The notes under the pieces were generated by a model. The model did no database searches and had not been told where the DNA came from. It saw only the letters and a program-made list of their open reading frames with translations. Below, piece by piece: positions 13,125-25,948 of a stretch of 64,000 bases of DNA. The translations under genes were made by a program, and so were the position numbers. The DNA comes from Phymorhynchus buccinoides (taxonomy: Eukaryota; Mollusca; Gastropoda; Neogastropoda; Raphitomidae), in the NCBI GenBank assembly GCA_017654935.2, contig CM065680.1, positions 37,652,926 to 37,716,925 of the forward strand. The letters are read 5' to 3'. Position 1 is the stretch's first letter; each line of letters opens with the position of its first letter.

Positions 13125-15916
13125 ACAGACACACAACCGAACATGTACGATACTATAGACTCACTTTGTTTTAAAAAACGACGTGAGCCAAAAAGGAAAA
13201 AAGAAGGGAGAAAAAGAAGAAAAGAAAAAAGAAAAGAAGAAAAAAGAGAAAAGGAACTAGCAAAAAAAAAGGAAGGAAGGAAAAAAGAAAAGAAAAGGAA
13301 AACAATGAAGGCGGAAGTGGTGGTGGGTTGCATGATGAGTGAGCAAGGTAGCGGAGAGCGGATGAATGATTGGGTGTGGTGTGAGAGTTACATATTTGTT
13401 TTAATGTAAATTTGTTTCATATTTTGATTTAATATTTTGATTTTGATATATCTCATCTTATTTTACACGGTGGAAGACAAGTTTCCATGTGTGTTGTACA
13501 ATGCCAATGGACAATAAAGAAACTTATGACATGACTTTTGTAGCAAACCTAGCCGCTAACAATTGCTAAATGATATAATGGCAGCGGAGTTTCTGTTCGA
13601 ATCAATCTACATTTGACCGTTGTTTGATTTTGTTTAGCAAGTTGAGGGATTTTCGACGAGTTGAGTGTTGATTATTATTAATACGCTGGCGATTGTACGG
13701 CTGTTTCAAACTGCCATTTTCCCATATTTTTGCTAGTTTTACTCGGTTGATTTGAAAAAAAATTATTTGCTAGCCAATCAGAAGCGCATGTCTGTGCTTA
13801 ATCACTTTATGTCATTTTTGTTTTTTTAGCTATTTTGTGGTATTTGCTTTTAAAGTTTTATTTTTCCTTAAAGCTAGTAGATTATTGATCATCTCCAAGA
13901 AGTAATGATGAATGTAAGTTGAGCACATTAAAAGTGTAGAGGAGTGTGTATTAATTAGTTACAAAATTTCGTTTCCACACTTTTTTATAATTAATCTTTT
14001 CTTTCTTTTTTTCTTCTTTTTTGTTTTGCTGTCCCATCTTCTGTCTGGGCCATACACTACAGTGTACACTCCCACGCCGCTCATTCCGAATCCCAATTCG
14101 CAGCTACACTCCGGCTTGTTCAGGTCGCAGAATCCAAGATATAATTTATCTTGACCTTCAGTTTTCTTTTCTTGCACAACAGTACAAGAATCAGATGGCA
14201 GACGGGGTGGAGGCTACCGAGGAGGCTACCGTTCTAGTAGAAGCTACAGAAGCTACAGAAGCTCTCGAAGCTACAGGAACGTCAGGAGTGGTGCAAGGGT
14301 GCGTGTCCGTCAGAATGTCCGCATTCGCCAAGGCTCTAGCAGCTACACCAGCGGCACGTGGAAAGCTGCCATAGCTGTTGGCGCCATCTATGGAGGCTCT
14401 CGCTACATGAGTGGTTCCTATTATCGCCGGTACCCCAATCGCAGTAAGTAATAACAAAAATTGAAAAAAGGAACTTGGAAGGGGTTTAAAAATTAAGTGC
14501 ATGCTCCTTTACAATGTGTCCCTGAAATCATGCATCTAAAGGAATTAAAAGAATTCACAGTATATATTTTCAAAGTGGCTCCCATTAATGATAGCTCTCT
14601 GAATAATGTATATATTTTCAAAGTGGCTCCCATTTATGAGAGCTCTCTGAACATAACTGTATTGATGATCTTGTCTGGCTTTTTCCTTTGGAATGCATAC
14701 CCATCAAAACATCATTTACAGCATAAAACAAAAACGTTGATTGACACCCTAATGGTTTCACTATAACAACACCACCATCACCCTTGCTACTTCCAACTGC
14801 CTTTTGTCCCCCCCCCTCTCTCCCCCCTCATTTTCCCTACCAACCAAGACGCCTTAACACCTGACATCAGAACATAACATTTTCTTTGCAGAACCCTCAT
14901 TTTAGTCGTCAAACTCTTCAAAATGATGAAGTTGGAAATGAGGGAGAAGAAGAACAACAAAAATATTTGAAACAGAGAAAGAAAGGTTACACTCCTTGTG
15001 ATTTAGTTTATCATCATTACAACTCGATACATCTTCAGTTTTAAGCACTTTGAAAATTGCTATAGTTGTGTTTGCTTTTAAACTTTGTTGTTTTTCACAC
15101 AACATTGCTTTCTTCTTTTTCAAATATCAAATTGGGCCAGTGGGTGGATGCTTCATGCCTCCATACGACCCCACCCCTTCCACGAGTCTCTTCCCCTGGG
15201 GATACTAGGGGGGGTCTTTTGTAAAAATAGTTTCCTCACCTTCTGGAAGTTCTGTGCTTGTAATTTCCTGTAATCTACCACGTTCTTTGACTCTGCCTTT
15301 TTCTACTATCTTTCTGACTTCTATCTATTTTTTTTTTTTTAAATCTTCCAAATATTTTTTCTTTTGAGCTCCCCCGAAACCAGGTTGTACGCAGCGGGGA
15401 GACCAGTGAAAACTGAAAACCGGACACATATGTACCTTACCCATTATGGTCATATGGCCGGGGAAGACAGAAGAAGAAGAAGAAGAAATATCAAATTGCT
15501 GGTCAATGTTTCTCATTGCTAGTGCCTCCCATCTGCACCAACAACTATGAGGTGGCTCCCAACGGACGGGTGTACGGCCACTTCATCTGTCCGCGTGAAA
15601 CAGAACCCGCTAACTACACCTGGTGCTGTGGAGCCTCCTACAACGAGTTCTGCTGTGATGAGTACTACTATGGGTGAGTGATGTTTTTCTTTCGGGCAGT
15701 GTGTGTGTGTGTGTGTGTCCAGCGACACCTGGTGCTCTGGTTCATCGTACAACAAGTTCTGCTGTGGTGAGTACTACTATGGGTAAGCGATGTTTTTCTC
15801 TCAGACAGTGTGTGTGTATGTGTATGTGTCCACCTACACCTGGTGCTGTGGAGCCTCCTACAACGAGTTCTGCTGTGGTGAGTACTACTATGGGTAAGCG
15901 ATGTTTTTCTCTCTGA

Positions 15917-15956
<40 letters not shown>

Positions 15957-18900
15957 ACCTACACCTGGTGCTGTGATTCGTCCTACAACGAGTTCTGCTG
16001 TGATGGGTACTGCTATGGGTAAGTGATGTTTTTCTTTCAGGCAGTGTGTGTGTGTGTGTGTGAATAATAAATAATTGTTATTAAAATAAAAATATTAGAT
16101 TTTATTTGGGTGAAATGTGGAGGATGCACCTTACGTACTGTTTGTAAAATATGGTAATATTGTATGATCAGTATGGCTATCACAAACCAGGAATCTATTA
16201 CTCATTAGGACGTGTGCTCATACAGGAAAACCCCCAAATTCCATCCGCATTCTGCAAATATAGTAAAAGAAAGTTATAAGTAAAAGAAAGATGGGTTTCT
16301 GCATGCATGTGCTCACTCCTTCATATACCTTGCTTCCAGATTAGTTGAACTGCGGATGGGTATCCGTTCGCGCATATATGTGCACATAGCCTTTGTCTTT
16401 AACTCATTCGCATCGCAGCGATTTTGAATTGTTAAAAAAACTCACAAATCACTCCAGCCATACACACAAACAAAACATACATAAACAAAAGGAGAAATTA
16501 ATTACAGGTTTTTACTTCAGGTTTAGACATAGGGAAGATCAGACTATTTTATATTTGGACTTTATATAGAAAAACTCTTTACACCGATTGGTTCCCCACA
16601 ACAAACCACTACAAAAGCAAAGTCAGAGGCAAAATTGTGGTCTAAGGGAGCAAAGCAAGTTTAGACGTGACCAAGGTGTGCACACAGATTTACTTCCCTT
16701 GAAGCAAATGCATCAAATTGACAGCTGCTTATTAATTGTGGACATTTATTGGTTAACTGTAAAAAAGAATCAAATTTAAAACCAAAATGTAATGCTTTTG
16801 TAAGCTCTATAAATTATGTTGTATGATGGTGAGATACAACACACATTGGTTACTTCAACCCATTTCTAGTCTCACTGTTTGTGTCGGTTGACTTTGCGTC
16901 CTGCAGGAGGAGATCGTCGGGCAGATCTGGGGGGACTCCAGTGTGGGCCATCTGCCTGATAGTGGCGCTGATCGTCGGCGTCATCATCCTGGCTGTCGTC
17001 TGCTGCTGGAGAAAGCAGAAGAACAACAACAAAGGGGTGGTTCTGCACCAGGCCCAGATGAAGGGTCAGTGTCTGTGGGTGTGGGTCACAGTACATGGAT
17101 TCCCCTCATTCTGGCTCATTTCAGTATTTCACAGACATCTATTTGTTTCAAGTTATTTCCTTTAACAGAGGCAAATATTCTTACCATTGATTGTGGTTAG
17201 GGATAGGAAAAGACCTTATAAGTGGTACACCACCATGAATCAATGTAAGCCTAATGGATAAAACACTTTAAATTGGTTTATGCTGGTGATGAGTGTTAAC
17301 AAAAGGCATGGACTGAAAGGAGCTGAGAAAAGCTACTGTGGTGTGCGTGTTGTGTTTGCATGTGTGCATGCGCACCGTGTCATACATGCACTGATTTGTC
17401 AGTGTCTATGGGTGTGGGTCACGGTAGCTTTCCTCAGCTCCTTTCAGTTCATGCCTTTTGTTAACACTCGTCACCAGCATAAACCAATGCAAAGTGTTTT
17501 ATCCATTAGGCTTACATTGTTTTATGGTGGTGTGCCACTTGTAAGGTCTTTTCCTATCCCTAACCATAATCAATGATAAGAATATTTGCCTCTGTTAAAA
17601 GAAATAGCTTGAAACAAATAGCTCTCTGTGGAAAACTGAAAGGAGCTAGAATGAGGGGAATTAGTGTACTGTGGGGTGTGCGTGTTGTGTTTGCATGTGT
17701 GCACGCGCATCGTGTCATACATGCACTGATTTGTCATTTTGTGAGGTAAACTAGTGATTGTTGTAATTTCTCTGGATAAGAATGTGCCTCCTATTATATA
17801 TGGCTGGGAACCAGTTGTCGCCATTTTCCCTTTTCAAGCAGTGGGGTAAAGTAGTTCACTACTTAGATTTATCCCAATATGGCGGCTGTTTCAACAGCTG
17901 ATATCCAGGCAATTAGAGGTGAAGTGCCACAAAAATCTATGAATCTTTTCTCAAAACAAAACCTGTCTTAAGTTATATCCCAGGCTTAAGGGATGTTACT
18001 CAGTATAGGACTTGACGTAAATTACTAAGTGCTCCTTGAATCCTTTTAAAGCTAGGGATGCTCACTGCTTTTTTTCGTATCCATGTTTTCTTTTCTTTTT
18101 AATCTTTTATCTTTTTATTTTTATCTTTTGAATTTAATCAAACGTGTGTCTGTTGTGGGATTTTACTGTATACTATTTCTGACTGACAGTCTTTCTTGTT
18201 TTCAGCTTTTTACTATACAGATAATTACTAGTTAACAACAGTAAAGTGGAGCTGAAAATCATAGGAGAATATAATTATGCATGTAAAAGCAAACAAAAAG
18301 ACTGCATTGTGCATGAAATGCATTGTATGATTGAGTCTTTGTTTTGAATATGGAAATGTTTTGCTTTGCTTATTTTTCAGATTGAAATGCGCATCATTTT
18401 AATTATGTTGATTTTCTGTGTCCATTTTATTTTGCTGTGTGTGTTTAATAATAACGAGGTACTGTTTTGGGAAAGCGGTTAAAACTTTGAACAGTTGTTG
18501 TTGTTGACGTACCCTGGCTAAAAGACTCAAGGGATCATCCCAACAACAGAAGCACTTGAACACTATGGTACAAATACATCGGCTACAGATGAGAACATTA
18601 CGTGTGCGACCGTTTTTTTATTACCCTGCCACGTGGGCAGCCACACTCTGTCTTCGGGGGATTTTGGAGACTGATGATGTTATGCTCGGAGATTGTCATG
18701 GCTAAAGACAATCTATGCATAGCATAACAACATTTTGATGTAGCCTTGGTGTTCTAGCCTATGTCAATTGGTCTGACATAGTCTTAAACCAAGGCAAAAA
18801 GCTTTCAATACAATTTTAAGCAATTTGAAGGAAAGATAGTAGGCAGTCTTTTCGCAACAAATCATGAATAGTGCACCCCAAGTGACGCTGTGTAAAGAAA

Positions 18901-19786
18901 GAAAAAAAGAAGGAGTAACATTGAATTTCTGCCCTGAGATAAAAAAATTAAAAAAATATTTTTAATTTGCATGGTCTGCCCAGATGCATGCCTGCTTGTT
19001 CCCAAGGTCATGTTGTGTTAGCATGTTTGTTTTTGGTTTGTCTTTCACATGTTGTTGTATACAGGAGCAGACACTGCAGACCCCCATCTTTCTGTTCCTC
19101 TGACTTCACAAGGTTGTAGCAATAACTACTGTACTCCTGTGTAGATTTTTTTCTCATCCTATAGGAAAGCAGAGTATCGCAGTATCCTTCATTCACAATG
19201 CTTTGATAAACTTCACTTTATTTAACCCTTTCACCGCCAGCCATATTTCAGCCAAAATATTCCATTAAATTTACCTGGGTAGAGAACAAAATCCATCTGC
19301 AGTATTGGGGATTCTTCTGTGACATATATAAAATAAGGTCTATACTTACTTCCCAAGACAAAGACAATAATATATATGGTCTTTGGATAATAGACCCCAA
19401 TTTGATGCCTTTTAGTGACATAAGTGTTAAATCATTGTGGTGTTAAAATGCGACTTTGGCGGTGAAAGGGTTAACATAAATGCAGTGTTGCATTATCTTT
19501 TATCCACTCTTTGATCCAGTTTTACAGCATTGCAGTATAGTATAACATCATTGGGTTTTTTTCATGCTTTGATCTTGCTTAGTATGTTAACATATACACA
19601 GTGTAATTTTCTTTCATGCTTTGATCTTGCTTAATTTATACTATTCTGCTAGCTGTAAAAAAAATCACGATTTGATTGTGCCTTGATCTTGCACAAACTA
19701 TTAATGCTTGTGCCCCTCTACTCATAAATCTGCCGGCATGGTATTTCTGTTTGTTAGTTTACTTATTAACTCTATCCTTTACATGG

Positions 19787-19829
<43 letters not shown>

Positions 19830-22800
19830 GGTGGCCATTTAATTTTCACATAATTATTTGAACCAAAGTTTAAATAAATGCTTCAAGTATTTATTCTTTA
19901 TTAAATTTATCAACTGTTTGGGGGTGTAGGAAATATTTTTTTATACTTATAATAAAAGTTAATTCAAAAGTAGAGAATAATAATGCCTAATGTTTTTGCA
20001 TATGTTACAGTTACATCATTAAACTTTTTTTTATATTCTAATGTTACACATTCAAAAGTCTGTGTTTGTTAGCTAATACTATTTTAGTTGTGTGGTTTTT
20101 TAGTTTTGCATATAATGTAAAGCTTTTTGGGGGGTGTTGAAAGACAGCTTAGAATATATATTTTAAAATAAATAATCTGGTTAAATCAGTCTGTTTGATT
20201 TTAAGAACCGTGTAAGTTGCTTATGCAATATGTTACACGTTAAAGGATTCCAAGATTGCAATAATGGCTTAGTGCTGAAGACTGGGATATTAGTTGGCCT
20301 TTGCAGGCAATCCCCGATATCATCTGTCATAAAATTCTCACGGCTGAGAGAGTGGGGGTATTCCCTGGCAATGCTTCTCCTCTATAAACAAATATCATCC
20401 CAGCTTTCCAAAGTAGCTGTCACTTCCTCTGCTGTTTAGGAATGGTTGTTGGACACAACTTGACTAACACATGCACATGTGGGCTACCGTAGCTTCATTG
20501 TTTACGTTTTTTTATGTCAATTTTACTGCAGTTTGATATTCCGTAATCATCCCTGGAAAACATGGGGAAAGAAACCTTACAAATACTGGATTATTTCTGC
20601 AAGTGTAATGTCAAACAGAAACAAGTTTACAATAAAAAGAAAAGCCATGTTTGCCAGCTAAGTAAATGTTGCTGGTTTTGTGTATATATATATATATTGC
20701 ATATTATAAAGTAAATCAGCACAATTTATATTTTTTTTTAAATTTAATTTAATTATTTTTTTATTTTTTGAACACGGAACATTACTCAAAGTTAACGTTA
20801 ACTGGTTTTGTTTCTGAGGTTCACAAATAAAGACATTGGACACAGAAAAGCTTTATCAAAGCAAACTATATATATATATATGTGTCTGTTTCTTTTGTGT
20901 CAAGGGTTTAACATAATAGGTGATGAGATGATTAAACATATTGAAATATGATACAACACTGGGGAGTAAAACTCCATTAAAAACAATGCCGAATGAAAAA
21001 AATGGTGCTTTACGTCCTCTCGGTCTGGAACAGACACATATGGGACATTTGTAAATTACAAAGATGGTGGGAACGATACTGGAGGCAATGCCCGGAGGCA
21101 GTGCAACACCAGTAAAGTCCTGAATTTTTAGCAATTCAGATAAGAGTAGCAGTAACCACGCCTCGGTTAAACCTCATCGGCTATGGTACCGCCACAAGTA
21201 ATAAGTATAGTTAAACAATGCCATTAAAAAAAAAAAAAAATTAAACCAAAATTATTTATTTATTTATTGGTAGAATATATTGTATTAATTCATTTATTTT
21301 TACATTAGTTACTTGTCATTAATTTCTTTCTTATTACTAAGAAGAAAATAATGTATCGCTTTTGCCTAATGATGTCCAAATATTAACTTTTTCTTTTAAA
21401 TTTCTTTTAATGTTTTTGTTTACTTTTATATTTTTATTTGTTTTACTATCTTTAATACATTAACGAATAAGTTTTTTTGTGTGTTTCAGTGCTTTATTTT
21501 TTGTGGGTTTTTTTCTTCTTTTATTTTTAACAATCACACTTGGGTATTGTATGTAGTATGATATTACAGTGGATTCCTAATAACTCAAAAACCGGTAACT
21601 CAAAAACACTGGATAACTCACAATAATTTTTGGGTCGCTGTTTAATAACCTTTAGTTTATGTTGAACAGTCGTTTTAGCACATAATATTGGCTCTCTCAA
21701 ATTAAAATTTCAGTCCCTTCAATTTTGACTTAAGCGATTTTCACTGTATATGACTTGCAAGTAAACAAAGGAATAATCTTAGTTTCAACATTTAGCTGTG
21801 ACAAATCTTTATATAATATCAAGTAGAAATTTGCATTCTGGCTGCAAATTAATGCACCAACTGTAATACTATTTTGCTTGCAGTAAGTGTGAGTGTTTCA
21901 TATTGGAACTACATCCGCTTACGTTTTGTTTCGATGATGTCACTATATGGAGAAATAATATTCTATGATATTGTTATGATGGTAATGTTTGTAATATTCC
22001 CCAGTATAATACCTAACATTCACTATGTCTGTATTTGCTTCAAATAAGAATTTCTTACAGAGCCGCAAGGTTGAAAGTATTTTCTGTCATCTATGAATCA
22101 CCATATTTTTCGGATTATAAGGCGATACTTTTTTTTCTCAGACTGAGACCCCTGCGCCTTATAATATGACTAATAAAATATTAAGAAAATATAATAACAA
22201 AATCTGAAATTTGGGTAAAATTTGGGAGGTCATTTGACAATATATTTTTTGTGTACAATTTTGATTACATACGCATGCTGTATGTTTAATACCAATTAGC
22301 ACTCGGAGAGTAATAAAAGGTACAAGTCAGATTTATGCATATCTGCCAACATTAAAATTTCTTCAGAATATATCGCCGCCCGCATGCAATACAGACGTAA
22401 GTCGAATGATGTCACTTCACATGAGGAATGGAAAACTCAATATTTTGGTCATTTCAGGCCACATAACGTCATTTTTTGTTCCTTTAGCGTCACCATCGGT
22501 GGTTTTTCTTTGCAAATTGTTGTTTTACAGCTTTGTTAGATGATGCAGCTTGTCTAGATCAACTGGTAAGTCCAACACATCGAAGACGACCAATTATCTT
22601 TGCAAATTGTTGTTTTACAGCTTTGTTAGATGATGCAGCTTGTCTAGATCAACTGGTAAGCCCAACACATCGAAGACGACCAATTATCTTTGCAAATTGT
22701 TGTTTTACAGCTTTGTTAGATGATGCAGCTTGTCTAGATCAACTGGTAAGTCCAACACATCGAAGACGACCAATTATTTTTGCAAATTGTTGTTTTACAG

Positions 22801-25800
22801 CTTTGTTAGATGATGCAGCTTGTCTAGATCAACTGGTAAGTCCAACACATCGAAGATGACCAGTTTTGAGTTACGTCTGTATTGCATGCGGACGGTGATA
22901 TGTGGGCACATAGATCTCTTGTGCACTACTTGCTTTTGCAAGGATGTATGCTCTCATTCTCTTGAACATTATATGCCCAAGCTCATTTTCATCGATGGTT
23001 AGACAAATCACTGGTTAGTCTTGCTCACAATAACGTCATATGGTTTGTTATTTGCCGTGAACACATACCTTCTTTTTCTTTTTATGCATAGAATCCAAGT
23101 TTAGTGGTAAAAATAAATGTCTCCATGGTACTTGCATGCTACATACAAAAGAGCTATCTGCAGTGATGTCCTGATGTGGACTTTTAGTACTTCTTGTACT
23201 TACACAGAGGTTGGGGTTTTGTTTTTTAGCCCAGGAGAGAAGACCTATTCAAATTGAAAATGTCATATTGTATTCTCCCCTGTCAGGACAAATGTTTGAT
23301 TACATTTTCAACATGGCATGTTTTGTCCTATTGATTTCTTCAAGAGCCAGGACATTGTCCGATTGATTTATCTCGTCTCAGGACAGTTTGTCCTATCACT
23401 TTTCAATCCTCAGTGCGTCACTGTATCTGCATGACGATTTGATAAGATTATAGGTTGAATTATGATGATGATCTAGAAAGATTTTTATATATCCAAATAA
23501 TAATTTTACCGGTAATGCATTTGCATTTGGATGATCATAGTAATTTTTATAAAATTCTAACTTCAATGCTAATAATGTTAGTACTTGCTTCAATATTTCC
23601 TACAGAATAATCTGTGATAAAAGTGTTGCCCATTTTGTTTCCCTACAGAGGATCCAGGCCGAATGAAAGGAGGTTACGCCCCGGCCCCAGCGCCTGCCGC
23701 CAACCCCTACCCGGCCGCCCCCCCTGGGGGTCAGTACCCCCCACCCGGCCCCTATGGCCCACCCTCTGGAGCCCCAGGCCCCTACCCCACTCCTGCCGGG
23801 CCCTACCCCCCTGCTGGGGGTGGCTATCCCCCTCCTGGAGCCTACCCCCCTCCTGGTGATGGTGGCTTGCCTTACCCGCCGGGGTCCATGCCTGATGCTC
23901 CTCCGCCTCCCTACCCCGATGCAGGGGCCCCTCCACCCCCTGGCTTTGTGCAGCCTGGTGAGTTTAGGGGGGGGGGGGGGGGGGGGGGGGTTGTTGTTGG
24001 CAGGGTGGAAGGGAGAGGAAGAAAAAGAGAATGTGTGTGTGTTGTGGGCAGGGTGGAAGGGAGAGGAAGAAAAGGAGAATGGTGTGTGTTTGTGTGTGTG
24101 TTGGCAGGGTGGAAGGGAGAGGAAGAAAAGGAGAATGTGTGTGTTGTGGGCTGTGTTGGCAGGGTGGAAGGGAGAGGAAGAAAAGGAGAATGGTGTGTGT
24201 TTGTGTGTGTGTTGGCAGGGTGGAAGGGAGAGGAAGAAAAAGAGAATGGTGTGTGTTGTGGGCTGTGTTGGCAGGGTGGAAGGGAGAGGAAGAAAAAGAG
24301 AATGGTGTGTGTTTGTGGGTGTGTTGGCAGGGTGGAAGGGAGAGGAAGAAAAGGAGAATGGTGTGTGTGTGTGTTGGCAGGGTGGAAGGGAGAGGAAGAA
24401 AAGGAGAATGGTGTGTGTGTGTGTTGGCAGGGTGGAAGGGAGAGGAAGAAAAGGAGAATGTTGTGTGTGTGTTGGCAGGGTGGAAGGGAGAGGAAGAAAA
24501 AGAGAATGGTGTGTGTTTGTGTATGTGTTGGCAGGATGGAAGGGAGAGGAAGAAAAGGAGAATGGGGTGTGTTGTGGGCTGTGTTGGCAGGGTGGAAGGG
24601 AGAGGAAGAAAAAGAGAATGGTGTGTGTTGTGGGCTGTGTTGGCAGGGTGGAAGGGAGAGGAAGAAAAAGAGAATGGTGTGTGTGTGTTGTGGGTTGTGT
24701 TGGCAGGGTGGAAGGGAGAGGAAGAAAAAGAGAATGGTGTGTGTTTGGGTGGGTGTGTTGGCAGGGTGGAAGGGAGAGGAAGAAAAAGAGAATGGTGTGT
24801 GTTTGTGTGTGTGTTGTGGGCTGGAGTGAAAGCCTGATCAAACTATGTCTAACAATGTCCAATGAAGATGAACACATTATACCACAAAACACTACCAACC
24901 CTCCATGCACTGTACAAATGTGGCTTGAAATGGCTTTATAGCTTAAAATGCCACTGTTAATAGTGGTGGATTCATAAATGATGCCAGTGGTTCTCACCAT
25001 AATGGTGGGAGATAACAATGAAGATGTTAGTGAAAATCAATACGAGCTGGTTATGGTAAAAGACTAAAAAATATAATTCCAGGGTTGTTGGGGTTTTTTG
25101 GTGGGTTTTTTTTTGCTGTCCCATCTTCTTGGCCATGCAGTGGCGTTGCTCCCACGCCGCTCATTCCAAATCCCAATTCGCAGCCACATCCTGGCCCGTT
25201 CAGGTTGCAGAATCCGAGACCAGCAGTCCAAGGGGAGCAAATCTATGTTAGGCCGTCAAGAGGCAACCAACCAAGGAGACACTGAGGAGGCTGCTGAGTC
25301 ACTTCGGTGGAGTTCAGTGAATTCCAGGTTTTATGCATATATTCTTGCCCCCAACATTACAGCATAATGCTTATATCTTTGCTCACGTGCACACACAGAC
25401 ATGCACACTTGTCACATCCTCATTGCTTACATAATAGTATACCAACTGGTACTTACTGTATTTTTCGGACTATAAGGCGATACTTTTTTTCCCCAGACTG
25501 AGACCCCTGCGCCTTATAATGTGACTACTAAAATAGTAAAAAATATAAAAATATAATAACAGAATCTGAATTTTTTTGTAAAATTTGGGGGGTACGCCTT
25601 ATAATCAGGTGTGCCTTATAGTCCGTAAAATACGGTACTTTTTTCCTGGATTATCCATTAAAAAAACACCTGATAACTGAGAAAAAAAGTCACAATTGTT
25701 TGTTTTTTAAATAATAATAATAATAATAATAACAGTACATTTATATAGCGCTTTACCTCAGATGAGCCCAAAGCGCTTTACAATCAATTATTCATCAACA

Positions 25801-25912
25801 GATAACAAAAAACAACATTCAAGAGTGACACCAACCACCAACAGCGCATATGCAAAGCAACTCTCTCTCTCTCTCTCTAACACACATGCACACGCACACA
25901 CACACACGCACG

Positions 25913-25948
<36 letters not shown>

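Noticed and set aside
14021..14374. Glu/Ala/Thr-rich frame over exon 2
   Set aside because: Does not join exon 1 or exon 3 in phase, while the Arg/Gly/Ser/Tyr frame does.
14183..14443. True Shadoo/prion-protein relationship of exon 2
   Set aside because: Only the general RG-rich plus hydrophobic layout is shared; the six-cysteine domain and TM place the protein with Shisa-like proteins.
22533..22859. 108-codon repeat ORF as a protein gene
   Set aside because: The period is 90 bp, so openness is trivial; the splice-like borders are more informative than the frame.
23663..24941. Plus-strand ORFs of 388 and 395 codons running through exon 5
   Set aside because: Exon 5 has a strong donor at 23957/23958 and a phase-matched exon 6; the rest is the GGAAGGGAGAGG minisatellite.
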